Below the pieces are notes generated by a model that worked only from the letters and a program-made list of their open reading frames with translations, did no database searches and was not told the origin of the DNA. Below, one piece after another: positions 28,539-36,791 of a DNA stretch of 63,193 bases. Numbering within the stretch: the stretch's first letter is position 1; each line of letters begins with the position of its first letter. A program made the translations under genes and the position numbers. The DNA is from Chloroflexota bacterium (lineage in GTDB: Bacteria > Chloroflexota > UBA11872 > VXNJ01), in assembly GCA_030744875.1 (NCBI GenBank), contig JASLPR010000030.1, positions 1 through 63,193 of the forward strand, in the 5' to 3' direction.

Positions 28539-28994
28539 GTGGCTGATCAGGGGCTCGCCGGCCCGCCCTTGGTGTGGCGCGTCCTGCTGGCGCTGGCGGT
28601 CGATCCGGATGCCGGCTATGCCTCGCCGTTCGTCGGGGCCACGGTTCCGCGCCGCTTCCACTACGGGTGGCGATTCGTTTGCCGGCGCGAGCACCGCCGT
28701 CTCCGGCGGCGCCTGCAGACTTGGTACACCGAAGATCTCGACGCCGCGCCCGGGTCGCACAAGCCGCTGGCGCGGCGCGTCGCCGCCTACCCAGCCGCCT
28801 TCGTCGCCGAAGACCGGGCTTACTGCGCGGGCCTGTCGCCGATCCAGCGGGCCATCCACGGCCTGCTGTTGGTGAGCATGCCGCTGGCCCGCGTTCACCT
28901 CGACGATCTCCGCCACCGCTACCGCTTTTTCGGGGTCGGCGACGAGGTCTGGGTCGACGGTCAAAACCTGGGCCGCGGGCAGGGTCTGGGCTAG
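28539..28994 (+). CDS. Hypothetical protein
   Basis: This 151-codon frame from GTG 28539 to TAG has strong third-position G/C bias typical of real genes here, but no family was recognised. It is rich in arginine (HYGWRFVCRREHRRLRRRL) and has a moderately hydrophobic stretch near LSPIQRAIHGLLLVSMPLA. No ribosome site is obvious, and the reading starts just after the phosphorylase stump, so it may be the surviving 3' part of another gene brought next to that stump by a deletion. Confidence 0.45.
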   Translation: MADQGLAGPPLVWRVLLALAVDPDAGYASPFVGATVPRRFHYGWRFVCRREHRRLRRRLQTWYTEDLDAAPGSHKPLARRVAAYPAAFVAEDRAYCAGLSPIQRAIHGLLLVSMPLARVHLDDLRHRYRFFGVGDEVWVDGQNLGRGQGLG

Positions 28995-29013
28995 GCGAAA
29001 GCCCGCTTCGCGC

Positions 29014-29030
29014 GCCCGGCTGCGCCGGGC
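29014..29030. terminator. Hairpin downstream of the hypothetical gene
   Basis: GCCCGGC-TGC-GCCGGGC forms a 7-bp stem 20 bases after the stop of the hypothetical gene and before the transketolase operon. There is no T-run; it could terminate transcription weakly. Confidence 0.45.
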
Positions 29031-29159
29031 TCCGGAGTGCTAGCATTACGCGCGAGCGGCGCCAGTCACTCACCGGCCTCCGGGGCCGGTTTCGACTTCC
29101 TAATCGGCCGCTCCAGCGATGAGTAAGCGAATCCTGTTGACAGTCAGGAGGACAGGACC

Positions 29160-29210
29160 GTGTCTACGCGTATTTGGAGAATGCCGCCCCGGCGGCGGGG
29201 GCTGGCATGA
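29160..29210 (+). CDS. Possible 16-codon leader peptide coupled to transketolase
   Basis: A GTG at 29160 with the best ribosome site in the area (AGGAGG at 29147-29152) opens a 16-codon frame, VSTRIWRMPPRRRGLA, whose TGA overlaps an ATG of the transketolase gene as ATGA. It could be an arginine-rich leader that couples translation. Alternatively it is the original transketolase N-terminus displaced by one small indel, because the transketolase frame is open here too. Confidence 0.3.
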   Translation: MSTRIWRMPPRRRGLA

Positions 29211-30055
29211 GCTCCGCGAACGGCGGCGTCGATGCCGCCCTCGTCACTCGTCTCGAAGGTATCGCCGCCAACGCTCGCCAGGACATCCTGCGGGCCATCG
29301 CCAACGCCGGCGCCGGCCACACCGGCGGCAGCCTCTCGGTCACCGACATCCTCACCGCGCTCTACTTCCGGGTATTGCGCAACGACCCGGAGCGCCCCGA
29401 CTGGCCCGAGCGCGACCGCCTGGTCCTGTCCAAGGGCCACGCCTCGGCCGGCTTCTACGCGGTGCTGGCGGCGCGCGGGTACTTCTCCCGCGAAGAGTTT
29501 GTGGAGAACTACGACACCGTCGACAGCATCTTCATGGGCCATCCCGATCGCCTGAAGACCCCCGGCGTCGAGACCTCCACCGGCAGCCTCGGCCACGGCC
29601 TCTCCGTCGCCATCGGCATGGCGCTGGGGCTCAAGGCGAAGGGCCCCGCCGCCCATGTCTACGCCGTGCTCGGTGACGGCGAACTCGACGAGGGCCAGGT
29701 CTGGGAGGCCCTCATGTACGCCGGCACCCATAAGGTCAGCGGGCTCACCGCGATCGTCGATTTCAACAAGCTGCAACTGGTCGGCCGGGTCGACGAGACG
29801 ATGTCCCTGGAGCCGTTGGTGCCCAAGCTGCAGAGCTTCGGCTGGAAGGTCGTCGAGTGCGATGGCCACGACATCGCCGAGTTGATCGCCGTGCTGGAGA
29901 GCGCCCGCGAAGACGCCGACGGCCCGGTGATCGTCCTGGCCCATACCGTCAAAGGCAAAGGCGTCTCGTTCATCGAAGACCAGGTGGCCTGGCACGCCCG
30001 CGTACCTACACCCGAGGAACTGCAACAGGGCCTCGCCGAGCTGGAGGTGAAATGA
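29207..30055 (+). CDS. Transketolase, N-terminal (TPP-binding) subunit
   Basis: This is one half of a split transketolase, which transfers two-carbon units between sugar phosphates using thiamine diphosphate. The subunit binds the pyrophosphate: the TPP motif runs from LGDGELDEGQVWEAL to VDFNKLQ. Also visible are GHTGGSLSVTDILTALYF and LSKGHASAGFYAVLA at the N-terminus and TGSLGHGLSVAIGMALG. The start may be ATG 29207 or TTG 29174; the first adds 282 residues of well-conserved protein. Its stop overlaps the start of the C-terminal subunit (ATGA). The pair precedes two SDR genes, suggesting a pentose or polyol pathway. Confidence 0.93.
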   Translation: MSSANGGVDAALVTRLEGIAANARQDILRAIANAGAGHTGGSLSVTDILTALYFRVLRNDPERPDWPERDRLVLSKGHASAGFYAVLAARGYFSREEFVENYDTVDSIFMGHPDRLKTPGVETSTGSLGHGLSVAIGMALGLKAKGPAAHVYAVLGDGELDEGQVWEALMYAGTHKVSGLTAIVDFNKLQLVGRVDETMSLEPLVPKLQSFGWKVVECDGHDIAELIAVLESAREDADGPVIVLAHTVKGKGVSFIEDQVAWHARVPTPEELQQGLAELEVK

Positions 30056-30987
30056 TGGCCATCGGCGACATGATTTCCTGCCGCGAGGCGTTCGGCAAAG
30101 CCCTGGTCGAGGCCGGCGAGCGCGATCCCAACGTGGTCGTCCTCGACGCCGACCTGGGCTCCTCGACACAGGCCGCGATTTTCAAGGACTCGTTCCCGGA
30201 GCGCTTCTATCAGGTCGGGATCGCCGAGCAGAACATGATCGGCATGGCCGCCGGCATGGCCTCGGTGGGGCTGGTCCCGTTCACCAGCACCTTCGCCTGC
30301 TTCACCGGCCGGCGGGTGGCCGACCAGGTGAGCATCTCGGTGGCCTTCCCGCGCTTCAACGTGAAGCTGCTGGGCGCCTACGCCGGCATCCCCGCCGGCA
30401 AGACCGGCGCCACCCACCAGGCGTTCGAGGACCTGGCCATCCTGCGGGCGATCCCCGACATGGTGGTCATCTGCCCCGCCGACGGCGCCGAAACCCGCCA
30501 GGTCGTGCTGGCCGCGGTGGAATTCGAGGGCCCGGTCTACATCCGCTCCACCCGCGAGGTCCTGCCGGTGCTGTTCGACGACGACTACAAGTTCGAGATC
30601 GGCAAGGCGGTCACCCTCCGTGAGGGTGAGGACGTGGGCCTGATCACTACCGGCATCATGGCCCACAAGGTGCTCGAAGCCGCCGACCAGTTGCAGACCC
30701 GCGGCATCTCGGCGCACGTCCTGCACCTGCCCACGCTGAAGCCGCTGGACGTCCCGGCGATCATCGACGTGGCGCAGCGTTTCGACTGGCTCATCACGGT
30801 CGAGAACCACGGCATCATCGGTGGGCTTGGCAGCGCCATCGCGGAGACGGTAACCGAGCACGCTCCGGTGCGGGTGCACCGCATCGGCATCCGCGACCAC
30901 TTCGGCGAATCCGGCGATGACGAGGCCCTGTTCACTAAGTTCGGGATGAACGTCGAGCACATCGTCGCGGCCGCGACCGCGCGTTGA
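30052..30987 (+). CDS. Transketolase, C-terminal subunit
   Basis: This 311-residue second half of the split transketolase contains the pyrimidine-binding domain and the C-terminal domain. The conserved glutamate that activates TPP lies in VGIAEQNMIGMAAGMASVGL, and GAYAGIPAGKTGATHQAFED and ITVENHGIIGGLGSAIAE are typical. It has two possible ATG starts, 30052 and 30055, behind GGAGG; the first overlaps the preceding stop. Split transketolases of this type are common in archaea and many bacteria, and both halves are required. Confidence 0.93.
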   Translation: MMAIGDMISCREAFGKALVEAGERDPNVVVLDADLGSSTQAAIFKDSFPERFYQVGIAEQNMIGMAAGMASVGLVPFTSTFACFTGRRVADQVSISVAFPRFNVKLLGAYAGIPAGKTGATHQAFEDLAILRAIPDMVVICPADGAETRQVVLAAVEFEGPVYIRSTREVLPVLFDDDYKFEIGKAVTLREGEDVGLITTGIMAHKVLEAADQLQTRGISAHVLHLPTLKPLDVPAIIDVAQRFDWLITVENHGIIGGLGSAIAETVTEHAPVRVHRIGIRDHFGESGDDEALFTKFGMNVEHIVAAATAR

Positions 30988-31062
30988 CAGCCGCCCGGCG
31001 AAAGAACAGCATGCAGTCACCTCCGCACCCAACCAGGCTGCCAACACAGAAGGAATGACGCC

Positions 31063-31836
31063 GTGAATCGACTACAGGGGAAGATCGTCGGCATCACCGG
31101 CGGCAGCGCCGGTTTCGGCCGCGCCATGGCACTGGCCTTCGCCCGTGAAGGCGCGGCGGCGGTGGCCATCTGCGACCTCAACATGGAGGACGCCGCCGCG
31201 ACGGTGAAGGACCTCGAAGAGATCGGAACCAAAACTCTAGCCGTCGAACTGGATGTCACCGACACCGCCGGGCTGCGCGCCTACGTCCAGCAGATCATCG
31301 ACACCTTCGGCCGCCTGGATGTCTGGGTCGGCAACGCCGGCATCGCCGGCGGCGCTCCCGCCGAGGACGAGACCGAGGAGTTCTGGCGCAAGATGATCGA
31401 CCTGGACCTGAACGCCGTGTTCTTCGGCGCCCAGGCCGCCGGCCGCCACATGCTCGAGCAGGGCGGCGGGGTCATCCTCAGCACGGCCTCGATGCTCATC
31501 GAGCAGCACACCCAGGCCTACCGCACGGCCTACGGCGTGGCCAAGACCGGCGTCGTCAACCTCACCCGGGCACTGGCCGTCGAGTGGGGCGGGCGCGGCA
31601 TCCGGGTCAACGCCATCGGCCCCGGCTTCGCCAACACCGGGCTCTTTCAGCGCGGCCGCACCGAGCACTCGATTCCGGTCGAAGATCTGCTCTCGCGGGT
31701 GCCGATGGGGCGCTTCGTGGAGGTCGAGGAGATCGCCGCCGCGGCCGTCTTCCTGGCGTCTGACGAGGCCTCGTTCATCAACGGCCACCTGCTGCTGGTC
31801 GACGGCGGCTGGAGCGCCAACAGTTCGCCGACCTAG
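31063..31836 (+). CDS. Short-chain dehydrogenase/reductase
   Basis: This is a 257-residue classical SDR. The NAD(P)-binding motif is TGGSAGFGRAMALAFA, the structural motif GNAGIAGG (NNAG-type) follows, and the active-site YGVAK motif is preceded by the conserved Ser in LSTASML. Asp at the end of the second strand (ICDLNMED) favours NAD+. It ends with the usual LLLVDGGWSAN. The start is GTG 31063, behind GAAGGAATG. It follows transketolase by about 75 bases in the same direction and precedes another SDR, so all four may be co-transcribed. The substrate is not deducible. Confidence 0.9.
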   Translation: MNRLQGKIVGITGGSAGFGRAMALAFAREGAAAVAICDLNMEDAAATVKDLEEIGTKTLAVELDVTDTAGLRAYVQQIIDTFGRLDVWVGNAGIAGGAPAEDETEEFWRKMIDLDLNAVFFGAQAAGRHMLEQGGGVILSTASMLIEQHTQAYRTAYGVAKTGVVNLTRALAVEWGGRGIRVNAIGPGFANTGLFQRGRTEHSIPVEDLLSRVPMGRFVEVEEIAAAAVFLASDEASFINGHLLLVDGGWSANSSPT

Positions 31837-31887
31837 CCGCAACCCGATCCCGCCCAACCCAACCCCGCCCCACCATCGGAGGCCCAC

Positions 31888-32667
31888 ATGGCTGACAGCA
31901 ACGGCAAATCCGTAATCATCACCGGCGCCGGTCGCGGCATCGGCCGCGCCATCGCCCTGCGCCTCGCGCGCGACGGCTTCAGCATCATGATCAACGACCT
32001 GGATGCCGGGCCGGCCGGCGAGGTCGTTGCCGAAATCGAAGCCGCCGGCGGCGTCGCCATCAGCAACGGCGCCAACGTCACCGACGAAGACCAGGTTGCC
32101 GCGATGGTCCAGCAGGCCGCCGCCGAGTTTGGCCAGGTCGACGTGATGATCGCCAACGCCGGCATCGGGGTGCAGAAGCGCATCACCGAGACCACATTGG
32201 ATGACTTCGACAAGATCCTCAAGGTCAACCTCTACGGCGTGTTTCTCTGCGGCCGCGAGGCGGCTCGCCACATGCTGCCGCGCAAGCAGGGCAAGATCAT
32301 CTTCGCCGCCTCGACCTCCGGGCGGCGCGGCGCGCCCTTCCAGAGCGCCTATTGCTCCAGCAAGTTCGGTGTCGTCGGGCTCACCCAGTCGATGGCCAAA
32401 GAACTCGGCCCCGAAGGTATAACCGTCAACGCCTACTGCCCGGGCATCGTCAATACCCGCATGTGGGAAGAGGTCGATCGCGAGCGCTCCAAGCTCATGG
32501 GCAAGCCGCCCGGGACGGCCCTGCAGCAGGCCATCGACAGCATCGCCCTGGGGCGGATGGAAGAGCCCGAGGATGTCGCCAACTTCGTCAGCTTCCTGGC
32601 CGGACCCGATTCCGACTATGTCACCGGCCAGGCGATGTTGGTGTGCGGCGGGGTGCACATGGCGTAG
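31888..32667 (+). CDS. Short-chain dehydrogenase/reductase (acetoin/butanediol dehydrogenase-like)
   Basis: This 259-residue classical SDR has TGAGRGIGRAIALRLA, IANAGIGV, the catalytic Ser in FAASTSGRRG and the YCSSK motif. The Asp in MINDLDAGP suggests NAD+. The stretch GVVGLTQSMAKELGPEGITV and the glycine-rich end resemble acetoin/2,3-butanediol or sugar-alcohol dehydrogenases. The start is ATG 31888, behind CGGAGG. It is likely the last gene of the transketolase-SDR operon. Confidence 0.9.
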   Translation: MADSNGKSVIITGAGRGIGRAIALRLARDGFSIMINDLDAGPAGEVVAEIEAAGGVAISNGANVTDEDQVAAMVQQAAAEFGQVDVMIANAGIGVQKRITETTLDDFDKILKVNLYGVFLCGREAARHMLPRKQGKIIFAASTSGRRGAPFQSAYCSSKFGVVGLTQSMAKELGPEGITVNAYCPGIVNTRMWEEVDRERSKLMGKPPGTALQQAIDSIALGRMEEPEDVANFVSFLAGPDSDYVTGQAMLVCGGVHMA

Positions 32668-32882
32668 GCCGCCGCGGCCGCGGCCTCGCGGTCTCGACGG
32701 CCGGGCGAGGTCGGGTCGGCGCGCGAACCGGGCCGCGGCCTGATGGTCTCGACCGTCCCCGAATCATTGGGTTAGACACCCGCGGGTGTTTCGTCCGACA
32801 ATGAATGCCAGTCGAGGCTGGCGTGTGGGTCGGCGGCCGGTTTTTTTTGGCCCAAACAGATTCTCGGGGTTATTCACTCGCA

Positions 32883-34275
32883 TGGGCACCATCCTCAAGA
32901 TCTTCTTTGCCCTGGTCGGGGTGGTCATCCTGGCCATCGCCGGCTACGCCGTCTACATTGCCACCCTGCTCGGGTTCATCACCTTCCCCTGGATGGAAGA
33001 ACTGCCCGAAATCGAGGCGGCGGTCGTCGACACCACCGAGCGCGACCGCATCGTTGACCTCTTCGATGACGACATCACCGACGACGGCTCGTTCGACATC
33101 ACGCTCACCGAGGAAGAGGTCAACCGGCTCATCGCCGCCGAAATCGCCGGCGCGCCGTGGATCAGCCGCCTATCCCTCGAGCTACACCCGGACAACCTGA
33201 AGCTCGACGGCGACCTCCGCGGCCGCACCGACGTGCCGTTTAGCGGCGAGCTCGAGGTTTCGGTCAGCGGCGGCCAGGTCACCTTCTCGGTCACCGCCAT
33301 CTCCCTCGGCATCGTGCTGGTGCCGGACGGGGCCACCGACTTCATAAGCAAGTTCGTCAATGACGTCACCGACTTCAACGACGCCCTCTCCGACAGCGAA
33401 GTCAACATCTCGCTCCTCGAGGTATCCGAGGGCAGCGTCCACGTGGTCGGCACCGGCGAAGTGAGCGTGCCGACCGAGTAAGAGATTGTTGAAGTCGAGG
33501 CCCGGCAGGTCGATCTTCCCGAGCCGCGGTCTGGCAGCCAGTCGCCGCCCACCATCACGCCGCCCGACGGCGCCTGGAGCTACCTGGCGCTGGGCGACTC
33601 GCTCTCCTTCGGCGAGGGCTCCAGCGGCGTCGATGCCAACTACGCGGTCGGCTTCGCCAACTACCTCAACACCAGCTTCGGGGTGACCTTCGGGTTCCAG
33701 AACTTCGGCATCGCCGGCGAGAGCACCGACTCGATGATCAACGGCGGCAACCGGCAGCTCGACCGTGCCATCGAGCGCGTCAACGAGCTGGTCAACGACG
33801 GCAACCCGGACACCAACGTCCACGTCATCACCATCGCGATGGGCGCCAACGACATCTTCCCGGTGCTGCAGGGTGTGGAGTGCAGCGCCGATCCCTTCGG
33901 CGAAGCCTGCCAGACGGCGCTGGACGCGGCGGTGGCGGTCTTCGGCGTGAACATCGAGCAGATCTTCAGCCGCCTGCGCGCCGCCGCCGGGCCCGACATC
34001 CACATCATCGTGATGACCTACTACAACCCCTTCAATTTCGGCACCGGGCTGGTTTTCGAGGATGTCTCCGACGCCACCGTCAACGAGCTCAACACGCAGA
34101 TCCACGCCGCCTCCGGGCTGCACAACATCGCCATCGCCCCGGCCAACGATCTCTATCGCGGGCTCTCGGCGGCGCTGACCCACATCCTCGTGGGCGATAT
34201 CCATCCCAACGACGACGGCTACCGGGTGCTGCTGCGGGCGTTCCAGGATGCCTACGAGGGGGTGGCCCCTTCTAG
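32883..34275 (+). pseudogene. Membrane-anchored SGNH/GDSL hydrolase fusion interrupted by an in-frame TAA
   Basis: The first frame starts at ATG 32883, has one N-terminal helix (FFALVGVVILAIAGYAVYIA) and a beta-rich domain of about 170 residues, and ends at TAA 33479-33481. Without changing frame, the next codons continue as EIVEVEARQVDLPEPRS and the SGNH hydrolase block I LALGDSLSFGEGSSG, followed by AMGANDIFPVL (block III) and VGDIHPNDDGY (block V Asp/His). No start codon lies between the TAA and block I, so the two parts were one protein. Near 34258, in a run of five G, the frame misses its likely stop: a -2 or +1 change would end it at TAG 34273-34275. Confidence 0.75.
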
Positions 34276-34320
34276 CCCATCGCCGCTTGGGGCGGGTTGG
34301 CCAGGTCGGCCAGGTGCGTC

Positions 34321-34358
34321 GCGCGGTCCGCCACCCGCCGCGCGGTCCGCTACCCGCC
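34321..34358. repeat. 19-bp tandem duplication at the glcD 3' end
   Basis: GCGCGGTCCGCCACCCGCC at 34321-34339 is followed directly by GCGCGGTCCGCTACCCGCC at 34340-34358, differing by one base. That base creates the TAG now ending glcD on the minus strand. Confidence 0.75.
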
Positions 34359-35729
34359 GGGCGGGTCGGCGAAGATCTTGCCCGGGTTCAGGCGATCCTG
34401 GGGATCGAACGCCGCGCCCACGCTGCGCATCGCCGCCTGGTCGGCCGGGGCCAGCACCGCATCCATGTAGCCGCGCTTCTCCAGCCCGATCCCGTGCTCG
34501 CCGCTCAGCACCCCGCCCAGGTCCAGGCAGAAGTGCAGGATCTCGCTGCCGGCCTGCATCGCCCGCTCGAACTCGGCCGGGTCGGCGGCGTCGAATAGTA
34601 CGTTGGGGTGCAAGTTCCCGTCGCCGGCGTGCAGGTAGGTCGCCACCAGCATTTGGTGTTTCGCGGCCACCACCTCGATCGCCTCCAGGGCGTCGGGCAG
34701 GCGGCTGCGTGGCACCACCGCGTCGTGCACGTAGTAGTCCGGCCGCAGGTTGCCCAGCACGGTCCGCGCGCCCTTGCGCCCGCGCCATAGCGCTGCCCGC
34801 TCGGACTCGGTCTCCGCCCGCCGGGTTGTGGTGGCCGAACCGGCGCAGATGGCCTCAATTCGTTCCATCTCGGCGTCCAGGCCGTCCTCCACCCCTTCGA
34901 TTTCCACCAGCAGAACCGCCCCGGCATCGGGCGGGAAGCCGGCGTGCAGCGCCTCCTCGACCGCCCGCGCGGTCATGCCGTCCACCAGTTCCAGCGCCAC
35001 CGGCAGGATCCCGGCGGCGATGATTTCGGTCACCGCTTCGCCGGCGGCGCGCACTCCGGTAAATGCCGCTAGCAGGGTACGCACCGCCTCCGGCGCCCGC
35101 CGCAGCCGCAGCGCAATTTTGGTCACGATTCCCAGCGTTCCTTCCGAGCCCACCATGGCCCCGCGCAGGTCGTAGCCGGCGGCGTCACCGGCGTCCGAGC
35201 CCAGCCACACCAACTCACTTCCGGCCAGCGCCACCTCCAGGCCCAGGACGTAGTTGGTGGTCGTGCCGTGGGCCAGGCAGTGCGCCCCGCCGGAGTTCTC
35301 GGCCACGTTGCCGCCCAGCGTGCAGATGCGCTGGCTGGAGGGGTCCGGGGCGTAGTACAGCCCGTGTTTGGCCGCCGCCGTGGTGAGGTGGTCGTTCACG
35401 ACCCCGGGCTCCACCAGCGCCCGCCGATCGCGCCGATCCACGTCGAGAATGCGGTCCATCCGCGTGAAGGCCACCACGATCCCGCCCTGGCTGGGAATCG
35501 CACCGCCGCTCAGGCCGGTACCGGCGCCGCGCGGCACCACCGGCAGATCGAACTCCCGCGCCACCCCCACCACCCGGCAGACCTCGGCGGCCGACTCCGG
35601 CAGCACCACCGCTCGCGGCCGTCCGTGGGCCAGCGAGGCGTCGAATTCGTAGGCCGTCCGTCCGGCCGCGTCGCCGAACACCCGGTCGGCGGTCAGGGCG
35701 CGCTCCAGCGCCCGGATCAGCCCTGGCAC
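34350..35729 (-). CDS. glcD: FAD-linked glycolate/lactate oxidase subunit GlcD-like
   Basis: This 459-residue PCMH-type flavoprotein oxidises glycolate, D-lactate or a related 2-hydroxy acid. The FAD-binding loop PRGAGTGLSGGAIPSQGGIV and the ICTLGGNVAENSGGAHCLAHG stretch are characteristic, and the C-terminal FAD-oxidase domain ends with the HLxGDGNLHPNV-type motif (YLHAGDGNLHPNVLFD), GEHGIGLEKRGYM and LNPGKIFADP. Beyond the TAG at 34350 the same frame continues for about 24 codons (ending ADLANPPQAAMG) to a TAG at 34273, so the stop may be a recent creation of the 19-bp duplication. No glcE/glcF partners are seen. Confidence 0.92.
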   Translation of the reverse strand: MPGLIRALERALTADRVFGDAAGRTAYEFDASLAHGRPRAVVLPESAAEVCRVVGVAREFDLPVVPRGAGTGLSGGAIPSQGGIVVAFTRMDRILDVDRRDRRALVEPGVVNDHLTTAAAKHGLYYAPDPSSQRICTLGGNVAENSGGAHCLAHGTTTNYVLGLEVALAGSELVWLGSDAGDAAGYDLRGAMVGSEGTLGIVTKIALRLRRAPEAVRTLLAAFTGVRAAGEAVTEIIAAGILPVALELVDGMTARAVEEALHAGFPPDAGAVLLVEIEGVEDGLDAEMERIEAICAGSATTTRRAETESERAALWRGRKGARTVLGNLRPDYYVHDAVVPRSRLPDALEAIEVVAAKHQMLVATYLHAGDGNLHPNVLFDAADPAEFERAMQAGSEILHFCLDLGGVLSGEHGIGLEKRGYMDAVLAPADQAAMRSVGAAFDPQDRLNPGKIFADPPGG

Positions 35730-35732
35730 CGC

Positions 35733-36539
35733 CTAGGCGTCGCCGGGGGAGGGCCGGGTCAGCGGCGGTCCACCGTCGACGTAGTGGGACTGCGCCTGGG
35801 CGATCCGCGTAGCCGTTCCCGGCAGGCTTTCCAGCAGGTTGCGGAACACGTCCTCTTTGATGGTCAGCGTCTTCATATCGGTGTCGGCGCGGATCGAGGC
35901 GTGACGGGTCGAGTCGCCCAGCAGCGCCAACTCGCCGAAGAAGTTGCCCTCCTCCAGCACCCGGTCCTGGCGCTTGCCGGCCGCCGTCGCCACCGTTACT
36001 CGCGCCTGGCCCCGCCGGATCACATGAAAGTCGCTGCCGTAGTTGCCCTGCAGGAAAACCACCTTGCCGGCCGGGTAACGTTCCCAGCCGAAGCGCCGCG
36101 CCAGTTCCGGATCGCGCGTCTGCAGCGATTCGATCTTCTGCGCGACGTTTCGCTGCGAAAGTAGCACCGCCGAGCGGCGCTCAAACTGCTCGCCCAGGGT
36201 GAATTTCTGCAGGCCCAGCATGTTCACTAGCGGCCGGATCGACAGCCCCTGCACGAACAGCGTGAACAGCACCACCCCGAAGGTCATGTCCAGCAGCAGT
36301 TCGCGATCCTCGAAGCCGTGGTCGAGGCTCAGCACCATCGCCAGCGCCATCGCCCCGCGCAGACCGCCCCAGTACATCACCGCCTGGTAGCGCCAGGTGA
36401 TCGGGTGCAGCAGCAGGCGATTCACCAGCGGCAGGGCCATCAGCATCGGTAGGCCGCGGGCCACCAGCACGGCCGCCCCCGCCACCAGCAGCAAGACCGC
36501 TACCAGCAGCACTTCCTCCGCGGTGAACACATCTTCCAT
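35733..36539 (-). pseudogene. 5'-truncated CPA1 antiporter with cyclic-nucleotide-binding domain
   Basis: The 268-residue product begins at ATG 36539 with only the last few transmembrane helices of a CPA1 Na+/H+ antiporter, including YWGGLRGAMALAMVLSL and MTFGVVLFTLFVQGLSIRPL. It continues into a complete cNMP-binding domain (FLQGNYGSDFHVIRRGQARV, EEGNFFGELALLGDSTRHAS). The ion-binding motifs of the first two-thirds (NDGTGLV and the DPxAV region seen in the intact paralogue at 14147) are missing, and the sequence upstream of 36539 does not encode them. It cannot transport by itself; it may be a decayed gene or a surviving regulatory module. Confidence 0.75.
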
Positions 36540-36791
36540 GCCCCTGGACCCCTCAGTCGTTCATTGAGCCACGAATGGCACCGAGTATAGCCCTCGGCTT
36601 CCGCGGTTTTGGATCGCCGGACACTCCTGTGGCGGCGGCGGTCGGGCCGGCTACCCTGTCGGCCGCGGCGGGTGGCCGGCCTACCGGCATCTAATGGCCG
36701 CTGCGTATGCGATCATGTGCGCTCACCACGTCCGGCGGAGCGCCCAAATACGCTTTGCTGGCCCCCACACCATCAAGGAACCTCGTACGCA

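Noticed and set aside
28251..28964. Minus-strand frame opposite the phosphorylase stump and hypothetical gene
   Set aside because: The product has no family features and the plus strand has the better codon bias and the DUF3417 match.
25757..33481. Reassignment of TAA as a sense codon, because two genes continue in frame after TAA
   Set aside because: TAA also ends the intact CPA1 antiporter (15356-15358) and the ModE-like gene (13984-13986) at natural positions. The broken genes also carry frameshifts, so mutation explains both cases better.
36609..36791. An N-terminal extension of the ArsB/NhaD permease
   Set aside because: The added residues are basic, not membrane-like and not family-like, and the ATG at 36792 has a good ribosome site.
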